Part shown: one piece after another, positions 45,260-58,100 of the stretch
Layout of the letters: every line of letters starts with the position of its first letter
How positions within the stretch are numbered: position 1 is the stretch's first letter
Assembly (NCBI GenBank): GCA_029964075.1
Contig: CM057149.1
Location: 17,374,197-17,438,196 of the forward strand
From: Patiria pectinifera
Lineage: Eukaryota > Echinodermata > Asteroidea > Valvatida > Asterinidae
DNA: 64,000 nucleotides
Reading direction: 5' to 3'
Position numbers and translations under genes: made by a program
Notes under the pieces: model-generated
Database searches by the model: none
Told to the model about the DNA's origin: nothing
What the model saw: the letters and a program-made list of their open reading frames with translations, nothing else

Positions 45260-45475
45260 TCTCCTTTTTTTGTGAGGATGGGCGGGGAAACATTTGCCCA
45301 CCCCACCCTCAGTGACACCCCTGCGGACGCCCATGTCGTTGCATTATATTATAAACAAGCAATATGACTTCGCACCTCGTCTTCTTTTTGTTTGTTCTCT
45401 TTTTTGCTTTTCCGGGGTCCCCCATCCCCACCCCACCCCACCCCTCGCGACGCCCATGACATTGCACCAAAATAG
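45260..45475. repeat. C-rich repeat with GACGCCCATG ends
   Basis: GCGGACGCCCATGTCGTTGC and GCGACGCCCATGACATTGC recur in the same orientation, each before a C-rich and T-rich block. The same ending occurs at 61225-61245. Confidence 0.6.
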
Positions 45476-46075
45476 AAGAAAATCCCGCTTTCTTGGTGGA
45501 ATGATTACTTGGTTGCATTATCACTTCATCTACGAGTACCACATAAAAAATAGAAGTGAGACTAGGGCCTACTCATTATTTTTTTTTTTATAGAAATGCA
45601 AAGACCACAAACGGAACTCCCAATCGACGTGGCGTAGTATCAAGAATCGTTGCTAATTATCGCACGCGCCGTCACCCCTGGGAACAGCCTATTGTCATGC
45701 CCGTCAACTGCAATATATTGCTCGCCCAAAGTCATTAAGGTAAAAGTCACCTTGAATGGTATAGCACATACAGCGCGCAATATACCAAGGTAAAATTTGT
45801 GCATGCGCAAGTGGTATGACACTCCTTCCACAGGTGTTGCGATCACACGAACGCTACGCGTTGAAAGTATGCGCTCTGCCTTTCTTTTTTTTATTGCGCC
45901 ACAGTTCTTGTCGATTTATTTTTAGTTTCTGGAGCGCACGTCTCATAGAGGAGACCCATCTTTAGACGTATTATCGCACTTTTGGTAGAGGAAGGATTAC
46001 TTACTGAATTCGGATAATCCAGGGGAGAGGATTTTGATTTGTTTCTGGGAACGTTTTTGAGAATTTTTCTTCACC
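45476..46075. other. Upstream flank of the second + strand gene
   Basis: It should include the promoter and 5' UTR. I see no clear TATA box. Confidence 0.4.
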
Positions 46076-46142
46076 ATGCGGTTAGCCATGACGCAGGTCC
46101 GTTTGTGTCTTCTGTGCTGCGTGGCATCGCTTGTTCATGGAG
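46076..46142 (+). CDS. Second gene exon 1: signal peptide
   Basis: MRLAMTQVRLCLLCCVASLV then H-G-G, preceded by TTCACC before the ATG. Hydrophobic Leu/Cys/Val core. Donor GTAAGG in phase 1. Confidence 0.82.
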
Positions 46143-49100
46143 GTAAGGATATTTTTTTCTTGCTTAATTTATTCTTTTCATTAGACTCCAATTTGTTTTT
46201 AAAGAGATACCATTGTTTCACTGATAACTAGACCTGTCTTAACTTGATCTCGTACGTGGTTCTCCGAGAGATTTTTTAGAACTCTTGGGATTTTTCATTC
46301 CCCATCCGCGCGATGCACCTTTTCCATCTTATCTGAATCCAAGGGATTCTTGGATAGATTGATAGAAATATTTTCTAATTGAAATGTTGTCTCATTTCCA
46401 TAAAACAATGAATAAAAGTAATTGACATAATGTGTAATATAGTAAGACTGAAGAAACCTTCAGCAGGAACCTTCAGCAGGAACCATATGAAGAGATCATT
46501 CTTTATCTTGCACCAAAAGAATGTGCAAGATGAAATTTAGTAAGCAGGGATATTTTTGTTATTTTTTTTTGTTGGGGGGGGGCGGGTTCAGCTCGTTCTA
46601 TAATAAAGCGCTAGTTCTGTCAAAATTTAATGTCAAAGCTTTTCAATAATTATGCAAGTTGTTTAATATTGAATGATTCATAAATATTGAATACGTATAG
46701 AAATTATGCGCGAGGCCGTATACTGTGAAAAAAAATTACCGTCAAAAAACAGTTCAGGCCTGTGTCCACTAAACCTAATGAAAATTTCAACAGCTTTATG
46801 GATTATTAACGGTTTAATTTAAGCGACTCGCTGCAAGTGTCAAAATATATTTTTGTTCTCTCTTCTGACTGCGAAAACATGGATTATAATAGTGCTGTCG
46901 AAATTTTTAGAGATAGTGTCACAGTGTCATTGAGGACATCTTAAAGAATTAATTTTGACCATTTATGAATGCAATACCTATAAGTGCTGCTTGGCGTAAA
47001 TTATTCCGTAACTAAATTTCCGTATTTCTGTAATGGCAAAACTATATATGCGATACTTAAATCCGAAGAAAATTTACATTGTCCTCATATTTTATCTCGA
47101 GAATATTAAATTCAACTGTTTTTAATTTCACCAAAAAAAACCCCCAAAATTGTTAATAACCACACCAAAACCTCTGTCAACTCGGAGTGATAGAATTCCT
47201 CAAAGAGACTATTGTGGCGAGAATAAAGAACTTCCTGTTGCTTTTATTTTGCATATTTGCGTCTTCAAGTAGCTTAATTGTGAGGGTAAACAACTCTTCG
47301 TACGCGTGGTTATTGGGGTTCATCTTTTTAATTAAATCTGATCGCTAGCTATAAATTGACTTTATAGCCACGGTTCCTCCGACTGTTACAACAAGCCTAT
47401 CGGTTGCACACGAGTAGTTAAGATCATGTGTATCAAACTTACAATATTTACTTAAATAGTGTCAGAATTAATATTGCTGCCATTTTCAATCAGTATATTA
47501 AATTCTAAAAGAGCCTCAAAATATACGGCACGGTATAGCCGGAAACACAGTTAAATTGTTTGATTAAAGGGGATATACAACATTTGCCTTTGCCGTAATG
47601 TCCTGAAATATATGGATTTTGGGGGTTAATTTAAAAAAAAACACGTCATTACGCCAAATTGGTTGGAGTATTGTGTTCGTATAGATGTTGTAAAAACCAA
47701 GAAAAACAATCGTGTTCGTGCAGTCTGGTTCCCTGACCCCAGTTAAATTTAAATGCAGCGATTTATAGACGTCGTGGAATTTTAAGATCAGGGTACTTGT
47801 GTATTTGGTTTGTACCCGTTCATATAGGTGTGAAATTGATTAAAAATGATATTCAGACTAACTCAATAATGGTAAATTGGGGCAATATTTGAAAATAGCC
47901 AGTTTTTGTCCAACGCAATTTTCTTGAAAAATGTTATATAGCACACCAGGTGCCATGAGAGTACTCTGTCGTTCACTTTCAGTCCAGTAAGTTTTTTAAT
48001 AATAATTTTGCAAATTTTGTGTATTCCCTTAAAATAAATAAATAATGTGCGTAACCGGTTTCACAGAAGTATACGTTTAAAACCGGCTAAGGGGCGCACA
48101 TGGACGTGGAAAATGGTCCGAACCAAAGGCGAGGACATCGGCAACCAGCAGGCCCCTAGCCGGTTTTAAACGTACTTGTTTAAAACCAGCCAAGCACATA
48201 TTTATTCCCATTCATAAATACCTTTCGGTCAAAAAGTCAAAGCAAGTCAAAAATTCACAACGTTCCATAATTGGAATACGTTACGTTTTGTGAACCACCC
48301 CTCTGGCATGTCTATGGCGTGTGACTTGCGCGTGTAGTGCTAAACATTTCCTTTTATGGATATTGGCGCGCGCGGCGCGTACTGCGAGATGTTGCGCAGA
48401 ACGCAGTGTTTTATCGGCGGCTTGAAACCAACCACGTGACTGGCTCTTGACTAATAGAAATTGGTGAACTGTCTTAGGTATTTATGAAAAACAATGGTTT
48501 TATGGCAAGGGTTGTTTTATTCACTTGGAAAGTGCTTGTCATGTATTTTGAACCCAACACAAGAAAATGCATTATGCGGCTAACCGTTTTCTTTTAATTT
48601 GCTGGAGCCTTACATGAAGAGCTCTCTAGTTGGTTCGCTATAGCGAGTTCAGTTCAAGCAACCATATTATCGCCACACACAAAAATATAAAAACGAATAA
48701 GATAAATGAACTAAATGAAATTAAACTTAAACAGAATATCTGTTACTTGGTGTCGGATCTCATTCATTGGATGATTAAATCGATTCTTAATTCGAACATG
48801 AAGACCGAATAAAAAAACCCCACAATTATCATGTCTCCTATAGCGACGAATCACCCATAAATTAGGTTATAAATTAATTGTCAATACCTTGCGCGCAACA
48901 CGTACAAGGAGTCAAGACTGCATGACATAAAGAATCGGATAGGCCTATTTTCCATACAATATATTTGGAGGACCTCCATCTTTACAATGCGTAAATTAAT
49001 TCCCCAAAAATCGATACTGACAGTAATTAAGACCAGGCTGCGTCTTTGAGTTGTAAGAGAACAAAAGAATTATTGTGTGACGTCAACACCAGAGTATCGA

Positions 49101-52100
49101 TTTGGATTGTATTTTTCTTCATGAGAAAATCCGGCATCACCATGACAACAAAACGACCTGAGAATCAATTCATCCACATTGTTTTTTTTGGAGAAGGGAA
49201 ATATTGCACAAGGATGTAACAATTCCAAGCTAAAAATCGATTGAATCTCTTTGCGGTATATTTTTACATTTTTTTTTTTAAAAACAACTCTCCAATGATA
49301 TTCATGATATTCAGAACAATTGGCATTCGATGAAGTAAACTATTACTAGGTTACTGTTTAAGATTGAGTGCATCAATGGCTATGTAAAGAATAACCAGGG
49401 AACAACAGTGCTGCCAATTTCATGAGGAAAACACGAAGAGGTTTTTATACCATTTAATTCGCGTGAGGAGGAGCACTTATTTTTTAAAGGCCAGTTTTCC
49501 ACGAGACAGGCACAATAATGTTGTGGGCGGGGCACTAAAAAATTGTGCTTTCGAGGGGCAGTTGTACATCTCGAGAAGTTATCGCGAGAAGAACACTATT
49601 GTTTTGGATGGCCAATTTGCCATCTCGAGAGGGGCACAATTTTTTTTTTGCGAGAGGGGTATTTGTGCTTTCGAGGGGTAGTATTCCATCTCGAGAAGGT
49701 GCCCAACTTGTAAATACGAGAGGTGCACTTGTGTTTTTGAGGGGCAGTTTTTCCATTACAAGAGAGGAAACAATTTTATTTGTAGTGCGATCATTATGCT
49801 TTCATCCGTGTGCGTTTGAGGGGCAGTTTTTTGTTTTCATCTCGAGGGGGTACATTTACATCCGCGAGAGGGGCCTTGGAAAATCTGGGGGGGGGGGGGA
49901 CAAGTGCCCCCCCCCTCCCGGTTCAGCCGCCCCTGTTTGAATCCACGACATGTTTTGTCACCGTATACAAAAGCTAATAATTAGTACCATCAATATTGTA
50001 AAAGTAATACAAATGATTTGTTGGGTTGAAGTCAGATGATTATCATCTCATTCTCTCTCAGAAAAACGAACATTAAAATTTAAATTTGACCTTTTTTTAA
50101 AAGTTATAATTGCACTATATCAGGCTTTAATACTATGCATAATGCTAAACATGTCTTAGACTTAACATGTGAAACAAGTGGGTACCAAAAATGTTTAAAC
50201 TCTGAGAACTATTTTTACGGTGTAAGCTTGTCACAGACATCCACGTCTATTCGTGTCGTAGATTCCAACGTGAAAAAAGTGGGTACAATACTAAGGGTGT
50301 GTACAGACATTACATTCACTGTGTGGACCTCCGAACAAAAGATGTCCACATAAACCAGGTTGTGTGGACTTGCCCACGTCCACACAATGTTTCCCCCCTC
50401 TCTGGAAAATAGGTTTAGAGGCATTTTGGGGTTATGTTTATATCCGTGCAAAATGATGAGAAACACTAAAGGGAATCATAGAAAAAAAACTTTGGGTTGA
50501 AAGAGTTTTCATAGTGTGAGTAAAATGAGGGTTTTTTACAGGTTTTTCTTGACTACACGAAAACAAAAGAATCTCGACACCAAATATGTAACGTAAACAG
50601 GTGTGTTTAGAAATGTGTTTAAACTCTAGACACAGTTTTTACAGTGTATACCGCTAATCAGAAATAAATAAAGACACAGTCAATGAATAGTCAATCCTTT
50701 TGTTCATCTTTTTTTCCCTTCAAATTCAAAATCATTGGGGATAAATATTAGCAGATTGCAAACGAGGACTTAGTTTTCTTCAGGTTTTGTTCAGTATCCC
50801 TTAAAAATTCAAAATTTGAATTGCAAAGTTTGAGGATTAAAAAAAAACCAATGCCTGCTCTTCCCATAAACTGACGGAATTAGTTTCTCTGTTGTTTTGA
50901 ATGTAAATTTCACATTATGATGTGTATATTTTTGGCAGACTTTGGTGAAGAGTCGCTAGAATCCCCACAGTTCTGCCACAAGACAATTAAAGACGAACCC
51001 TGCATGCTGCCAGACTGTACGAGGTATGTCAATAATATTAAAAAGAATAATAAAGTACCAAAACATACATCTATCTACTTATTACAAATAACATACGAAT
51101 AATAATAATCAATTGTATAATACACATACAAGGCTAAAAACAGTGAAATTATGATACACTTAATTTACAAAAACAACTTCATTTTGCCCCAGGTTCAGTC
51201 AAGTAGCGTTGCAATTAAGAAAATTGGTAAATTAGACTCCTGGATTTACCAGATCGATCCAGCAGGAAAAAAATGCTAGCTGGAGCGATAATCAGCGAAC
51301 AAAATAAACGTTGAAATATAACAACATGAAGGGCCTATATTAACAGTAGCCTGGCTGATTTGAAGTGTATGCAAGGGCCAAATTCATTCAGTGTTTTCAA
51401 TGCAGGATTTCCTTTCATACAGGAATCGCATTTTGTTGACCAAAAGAAGTGTATGAGCCCAGGCGGACATTCATTATAGATATTGATCAAGATATAAGGC
51501 CTTGCAAAAAGTAATCTACCGTAAACTCATTTAGCAACGCGTTGTCGGTTGCCATGACAATCTGTTATTTTGTAAGGCCACCAAAACAGCAGTCTAAACG
51601 TAGTCTGCCGGTTGAACGGTGGACGATGCAGTTTTTGGCGAGCGCGCTGCCGTATTTGTACACAGTTGTTTTCAAGTGTTAAAGCAAGGGTGTAAATCCG
51701 AGGGGGGGGGGGGAGGTTGGAGAGAATAAATCCCCTCATTTTTAAACCGGGGAGATTGGCCATTGGGTCGTTCCCCAATTTTAACGTCATTTTCTATTTT
51801 TCCAACATCACAAATGTATCAAATAGAATGCACTGAATAATGCAGAATAAAAGTAGAAATTAAAGCTTTACATTATATAGCCTATACGTCCTTTTCTTGT
51901 ACGGTCACCCATAAGCTCTCCAGTTTGCATGGGCCTAAAATGTACATAGGCCTAATCATGAAGAGCGCCCCTTGTGCAGTGCCTTGTGGTGTCCAGCCTT
52001 CCCCCACGCCCCGCCCCAAACTTTTCTCGAATTTTGCTTTGCAATTAACGAAATTGCGATGCTATGTGGGCGAATTTGCAGTTAGCTATAATTACCATGA

Positions 52101-55100
52101 CAACGTGTTGAATTTGACCGCCAATCTACCTAAAAGCAGTCGCAGCAGCACAGCGCCTTGTTCGATAGAGTGCCTTTTTAGTTGTTTACATGTACAAAAC
52201 AAAACAACTTTTTTTGTAAACAGACGGAGGCCTTTACATCTCGTAATTATTACATTGTTGCTGAACAATAAGGCAACTTACAACCGGTCTTCGGCCATCG
52301 ATAATACTTGTCTATTCTCTCCCGTTTTGACAGATAGCGTTAAACCCTTCTATTATGTTTACCTCAACCTGTGACAAAATAATTACAACTATTTGACTAA
52401 ATCTTCATTTATAATAGGGATCGATATTGGTGCAACGCATCAATGCAACTTCAGGCAACACATTTGATGTTTTCAAACCTTATTCGTCTGATCTAGGACT
52501 GAGACAAAAACAAACATTTCGTCTGAAAATTTTCATGTTTTTAAGTAATACCCAAAGACAAATTTGTTGATAATATTCAAAGCTATTTAGGAAAACTAAT
52601 AAGTGTTTTTTTTTAGTTTACTAGGTTATCATTCTTATTCTTATTATTTAAAAAAAAGTAAAGGCCTTACTTTTTATTTTTACAAATCCGAATAACAAAA
52701 ATTTTCTATTGGTGTTGGTTTTGTTTTCTTAGCCAGCTGGTCTGACTCAGCCTATTTATGCCAATACCGAAGAAAATATACCGGTAACCAAGAAAATATG
52801 TTCATTCAACTGTACATTCACTGTGGATTCAAGCCAAACGTGTACGTGTATTCGCGATATTTAGTCGTAGAAAATTGTTGATGTGCTTGACGTTGATGCT
52901 CCATCATTTTCATCTTCATGTATATGACTTGACAAAGGACGAGCAGGGAGGTCTGTTACCATGGTGATTGCTCCGACACGGGTGATTGCGTGTGCGCACC
53001 ATGCTGGCGAGGTCCTTCGTGCGATCAACCAGGTTGGTACGCCAGTTTGGTATTATACAATGTGTTCCTATATTCGTGTGCGCATCAATATTTGAGGGCT
53101 TGTCATACAACAGGAAAACAAAAAAAGATATGCATGAACAGTGGCGGTTCTACAGGAGGGGCTGGGGGGGGGGGGCTTTAGCTTTTGTCTACCCCCTCCC
53201 CCCAAAAAAAAATCCATAAAAAAAAATGCACTAGCAAAATGTAAGAATTTGACATACATGGGAACGGTCTCCCCCCTAAATGAAAAAGGTGCATTTGTAT
53301 ACACTTTTAGTTAATATAGTGTGCCTAATTGTAGGATTGTATCAGCGTTCCCCATTAAAAATATGGCACGACCCCCACCCCCCCCCCCCCCCACCCCACG
53401 TATTGATTTTCAGAGGCATAAGTGCCCGGAGAAAATAACCTGTCTACATTTCAGCACGCCTCCCTGAACAAAATATGGGATCCACCTTGCTAGCCCCCCC
53501 CCCCCAAATACTGGCCCGAAGAACCGCGCCTACATGAACATGGACCTTCTTTTGCAGTGGGGATCCAGGATTCTCCAAGGGGTGGCTGGGGGGTTGGAGT
53601 CCAAGACTATTATGTTTGTCAGGGGAGATGAGATGTTCAAGGCAGTCAACGCAAAGGCCTCTAGACCATTATCTTGTTGCGGCCATCTTGATTTTTTCCC
53701 CATTTAAATCAACGCAACCAAAGCGAGACTGGAAGGAAAAATAGTCAAGTTCTTTTTTGCACAAAAAAGTTATCATTCAGTATTGGATATAGGGAACATT
53801 TCATGACTGAAATGGTGGCAGCATGATAAAGGTGTTAGACCAAAGGCCTGAAGAACGCATTTAATCAAGTTTTGAATTTTTTTGTGTGGATTATGTTATT
53901 TTGGGAACTAAATTTGAGAGTTTTGATTAACATTTGCCAGTCGGAGGGGTGGTCGTTGACGGAGGGGATGGTCAGCAACCCCAACACTCCTTGGGTTCAC
54001 TCTTGTCGTCTTGTTGCAAAATTCGTCACATCTTGATGTACTATGTGCACATGCGCGTTTGGAAAACCGAACGTGTGCATTATTTTGAGTGCGCTCTTCT
54101 GTTTTACCTTTTACGTGTGTGTGAGTTTCTGGTCCTCCAATTCCTGAAGGTCCCCACTTTGGCGATCGTGTACAAAACATATATGAGAGGTCTTCCTAAA
54201 AAATTAGAGTACAAACAAAAGAGGGACATAAGGGGTACCCGATTGCAGGCAAATACGCGCTTCTGTGTGCGTCAATTTTTAGTATTCAATTACCTATTCA
54301 CCAAGCATACATGAGGCGGTTCGGGCTGGATGTGAGACAATCAATTTTTGTTGCAAATAAATGCAAAACATAATTATTTTATAGTACTTTCAATAAAATC
54401 TATAGCCACATATTGATATGCATTGGCCGTTATTATTTTCTTAAGATCGAAATTAAAAACATAATTATAATTAGTTACTTTTTTTAAAACAGAATACGAG
54501 CATTCATTTGCTAATATAATTTCTACTGTCGATTTTGCCATTGTTTCTTCTGAAATACATTGTTTTTCTTCTAAAATATCACTTTCAGTTTTATTTGTTC
54601 CTAAAAAAATAAGTAGCAGTTGATTATAGAGCTCTCCAATGATCTTGCTGATGAGCTGTTCCACAAACAAAGTTATTGCTGCTATAGTGACACAAAATCA
54701 GTCTTCAAAACTCATTTGTTATAGGCCTATGAGACTTGAGGGTTTGCATGGTGGAAAGATCAATAAGTGACAGGTTTGCGGTAACACCATGTAACTATCT
54801 CTTTTGTGAGTATGTGTGGTTCTGAAGAGAACCAGTAGGATTAACTCGACGTTTCGAACAGTATGCTCTTGTTCGTCATCAGGAGAAACGTCGAGTTAAT
54901 CCAACTGGTTCGCTTCAGAACCACACATACTCACAAAGGAGATAGTTCCTCATTTGTTATAGCTTCATCCCGCCTCGTTGATTTTTTTTTCTGACCTCAC
55001 CCCTTGCTCTATGGTTTTTAGTAAACGAACACACGCCAGTGTTTACCCAGACGTTCTACGAGGAGTACATCTCGCCCGACGAGCCCAAGGACTCTCCTTT

Positions 55101-58100
55101 CATGTACATCCGGGCAACCGACGAAGACGAAGCGACCTGCGGCGCGTCTAGCGCGCGCCGCTGCCCATGCTCAGAAGTGCTGTACTCATTGGACGACGAG
55201 GGAGACGAAAATGGCGCAAAATACGCGACCTTCGTAATCGACCCCCAAACGGGTGGTATCAGCGTGGCGCTGGGGGCCGGTGCAACACTGACCCCCAACA
55301 CCAAGCACAGGCTGAAGGCTTACGCTAGGAATCCAGACGATGATCGCAAACAGGGAACGGTGCTGATTGTCGTCATTGTCAGTGATGTGCTTCTCAGTGA
55401 GCAATCGGTCAAACTAAGAAGATTGCAGGCTGTGCCCGAGGTACGACTTTTTTTAAATTCAGAAACAGTTCTGATAAATGACGAAAAGCAAGCCCAAGTT
55501 TCGGGGGAAATATAAGGCCAGTTTCTAAGAGTGATGGAATGAATATCAACGGTCGGAGGTGACGTCACTTTTCACCATCTGACAAAATAATGAAAATATC
55601 CACCTTAGTAGCTAGGGGCGGATCCAGAACCAAACAGACTGATCGATTAAGCACCGCCCACTGCGCCGTGGTGACAAAAAAAACAAAACGTGACCACAAT
55701 GACGCGCGCCGCATTTACAAGTAATCACGCATCATGTCGGATTCAAAGGGCGGGGCTCGGTCAGTGTCTCAGTCTAGTAACTAGGACTCTACGAATCGCC
55801 GTTTTTAACATTTGGACATGTTAAAAAAGGTGAATCGTAGAGTCCTAGTAACTCGGACTAGTCTCAGTCTATTTTTTTTTTGGGAGGGGGAGGACCAACA
55901 ATAAAAACAGGAGTAAGGCTATACCTGATTTGACGTATTACGTCACAAAATAGAGGAAAGGGATATAAATGAGTAGTATAAAAAAATCGTCTTCACTCTT
56001 TTTTGGGGGGTTTACTTAATACTGAAAAATAAACTATTAGTTTTCCCAATCCGTCTATGACCTCAGTGATGGTCAAGTCATTCAAATTGTTTATAAACAA
56101 ATTTTCTTGGATTAGTTTTTTTTCACGACTTCCCGTAATGCCTTACACTCTTACTCAACCAATAAAGAATGTTGCATTTGTCCTCAATTTCTCCATATCA
56201 GATAACCGTTCTTGGCGAAAATCACACCCTGGACATCAGCTTCTTACCGTCCAGCGAGGACGTCGGCGTGGGCTCTCTGACCATCGGATCCCGGGTGGAC
56301 TGCGTGCTGACAATCAACATCCCCGAGGCTGTTGTCGTATCGGACATCAACGTCGAGATCTTCACGGACGATGAGAATAATACCTTGTCGGTGATGTGTC
56401 CGCCCTCCGTCAGCAAGGGAGTGGAGCTTGAGTTTACGCCGGATACCACCAAGCAACAAACGTCCTACAAACAGGGAGGAGATAACCCGTTTTTGGTAAA
56501 GTATATGTGAGATATGCTAGCCAACTAGGCCGATGTGAAGTAGCACTCTACATGTTAATAGCGGTTTGTTTGGTTTAAATCTGGTATCTTTAACTTGTCA
56601 TCATTATAGTCATGTTGCTTTTAGTGTTAGTCTTCGTGTCCGCGCATCTTGTTTTGTCTTGTGAAGTGTCTTTGAGGTATATTTGAAGTATATGTGAAAG
56701 TATTGAGGTGAATGTGAATATATTTATGTGAAAGGCTATATTATTGAGGTATTACGTGAAAGGGTGACTGCTCTATGCTCTGACATCCCTATGTTCCGAC
56801 AACCCGCACATAAGATTGTGTTACTCCCTGTTAGGGTTAGGGTTAGGAATAGGAATAGGAATATTATGCAGTCGGAACATAGGGATGTCGGAACATACAG
56901 GTGTAACCATGTGGAAGCATATATATGTGAAATATATGAGAGGTATATGATCAGATTTATATGTGAAAGCATTTATGTGAGGAGGGGCTAGGGACGCAAA
57001 GGGACGAAAAGGCTACGGCATCGTGGTTTGGGGCCGTGGAGGGACAGGTCTGCCATCGCCACCGTGGAAAGAAGGGGAGGGGGTTCCAGGCAAAGGACCC
57101 GCAGGTTCTAGTGGTTTACACCTGCACCCAAAATAGTCAGGGCAGGCAGAAAAAACAGGCAGCTACCCAAATGAACGAACCAACAATAGAGCCGGTATCT
57201 ATTTTTTTGGTTTTATGGCGCACAGCGTCAAACACTAGTAAAATACACAACAGTCAAAATTCCATCTTATGAAAAGTTAATGCGGTACCCGATGCTATGT
57301 ACATCTGATTCGAACCAGCCAATCGATCCCGTTAGCTTGGTGGTCGAGTGGTAACACATCTGCACGAGCAAGCAGGATGACGTGGGTTCGAGTCCCACCC
57401 TAGTGATTTTTCCAACTTTCGCTCGGAAGGTAACACACTGAGTATACAGTTTTTATACGTCGGTGAAGGGCAAAAAGCTAATATGATTTACATCACCCAA
57501 CGCAAAATTCAATCTTATGAGCAATATCACCTGTAGTCATTTATGATTGGACAGGGTACCTCGCAGGCCGTTTGGCGAGTCAGTTATCAGCAGTTGAGAA
57601 GGCATGGGATTCCGTGATTTGTTTTGGCAGACTGGGACATTGAGTGCTGAAAACAAACAAACATGCAAAGCGAAATCAGGCCAAGTTTACTCACTCTTTC
57701 GCTGACAAAATTCTCCAAAATGTTTAAGAGGCAAAGACACGTACGGTCCTCATTGTTTCACCAACAAAGTTTGAAGTCTCAATTCAATTTTTAAAGGAGA
57801 CTTTTCTTCAAAATTTTGCATCTGAGAGTCCAAAGACTTGACTGGTACATGTCCAACCATGGTCTAACTGTTTGAAAGACGGACCTCTTCATTAGTGGCT
57901 GACTGTCGAGAAACGTGTAGCAATAGAGACCATTCAGTACCAGACATGCCAGATGTTTCTTACGGTTGCCGTAGCGATAGCCACTACGTTATCTTAACCC
58001 TGCGCAGAGTGACCTGCTACCCTTTGGGCCCCAGGTAACCCAACCTCGTCCCCAGGGTGTCGAGCAGTACGCACCCACCACTACCTGCTCTCTCACCCTG

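Larger units (their letters stand above)
46143..50938 (+). other. Second gene intron 1
   Basis: 4.8 kb with the TIR element near 48045-48240 and the CTCGAG minisatellite at 49460-49905. 46200-48040 and 49910-50900 show no exon. GTTTAAACTCT...TTTTTACGGTGTA and a near copy occur at 50190 and 50612 as direct repeats. Confidence 0.5.

Noticed and set aside
51925-52374. 149-codon frame in intron 2 of the second gene
   Set aside because: No recognisable domain or splice support; composition is like intron.
56831-56847. Chromosome-fusion relic
   Set aside because: Fewer than three TTAGGG units inside a hairpin; a mobile hairpin is simpler.
57328-57410. tRNA gene
   Set aside because: Boxes A and B are present, but the acceptor arms do not pair and a SINE-like body follows.
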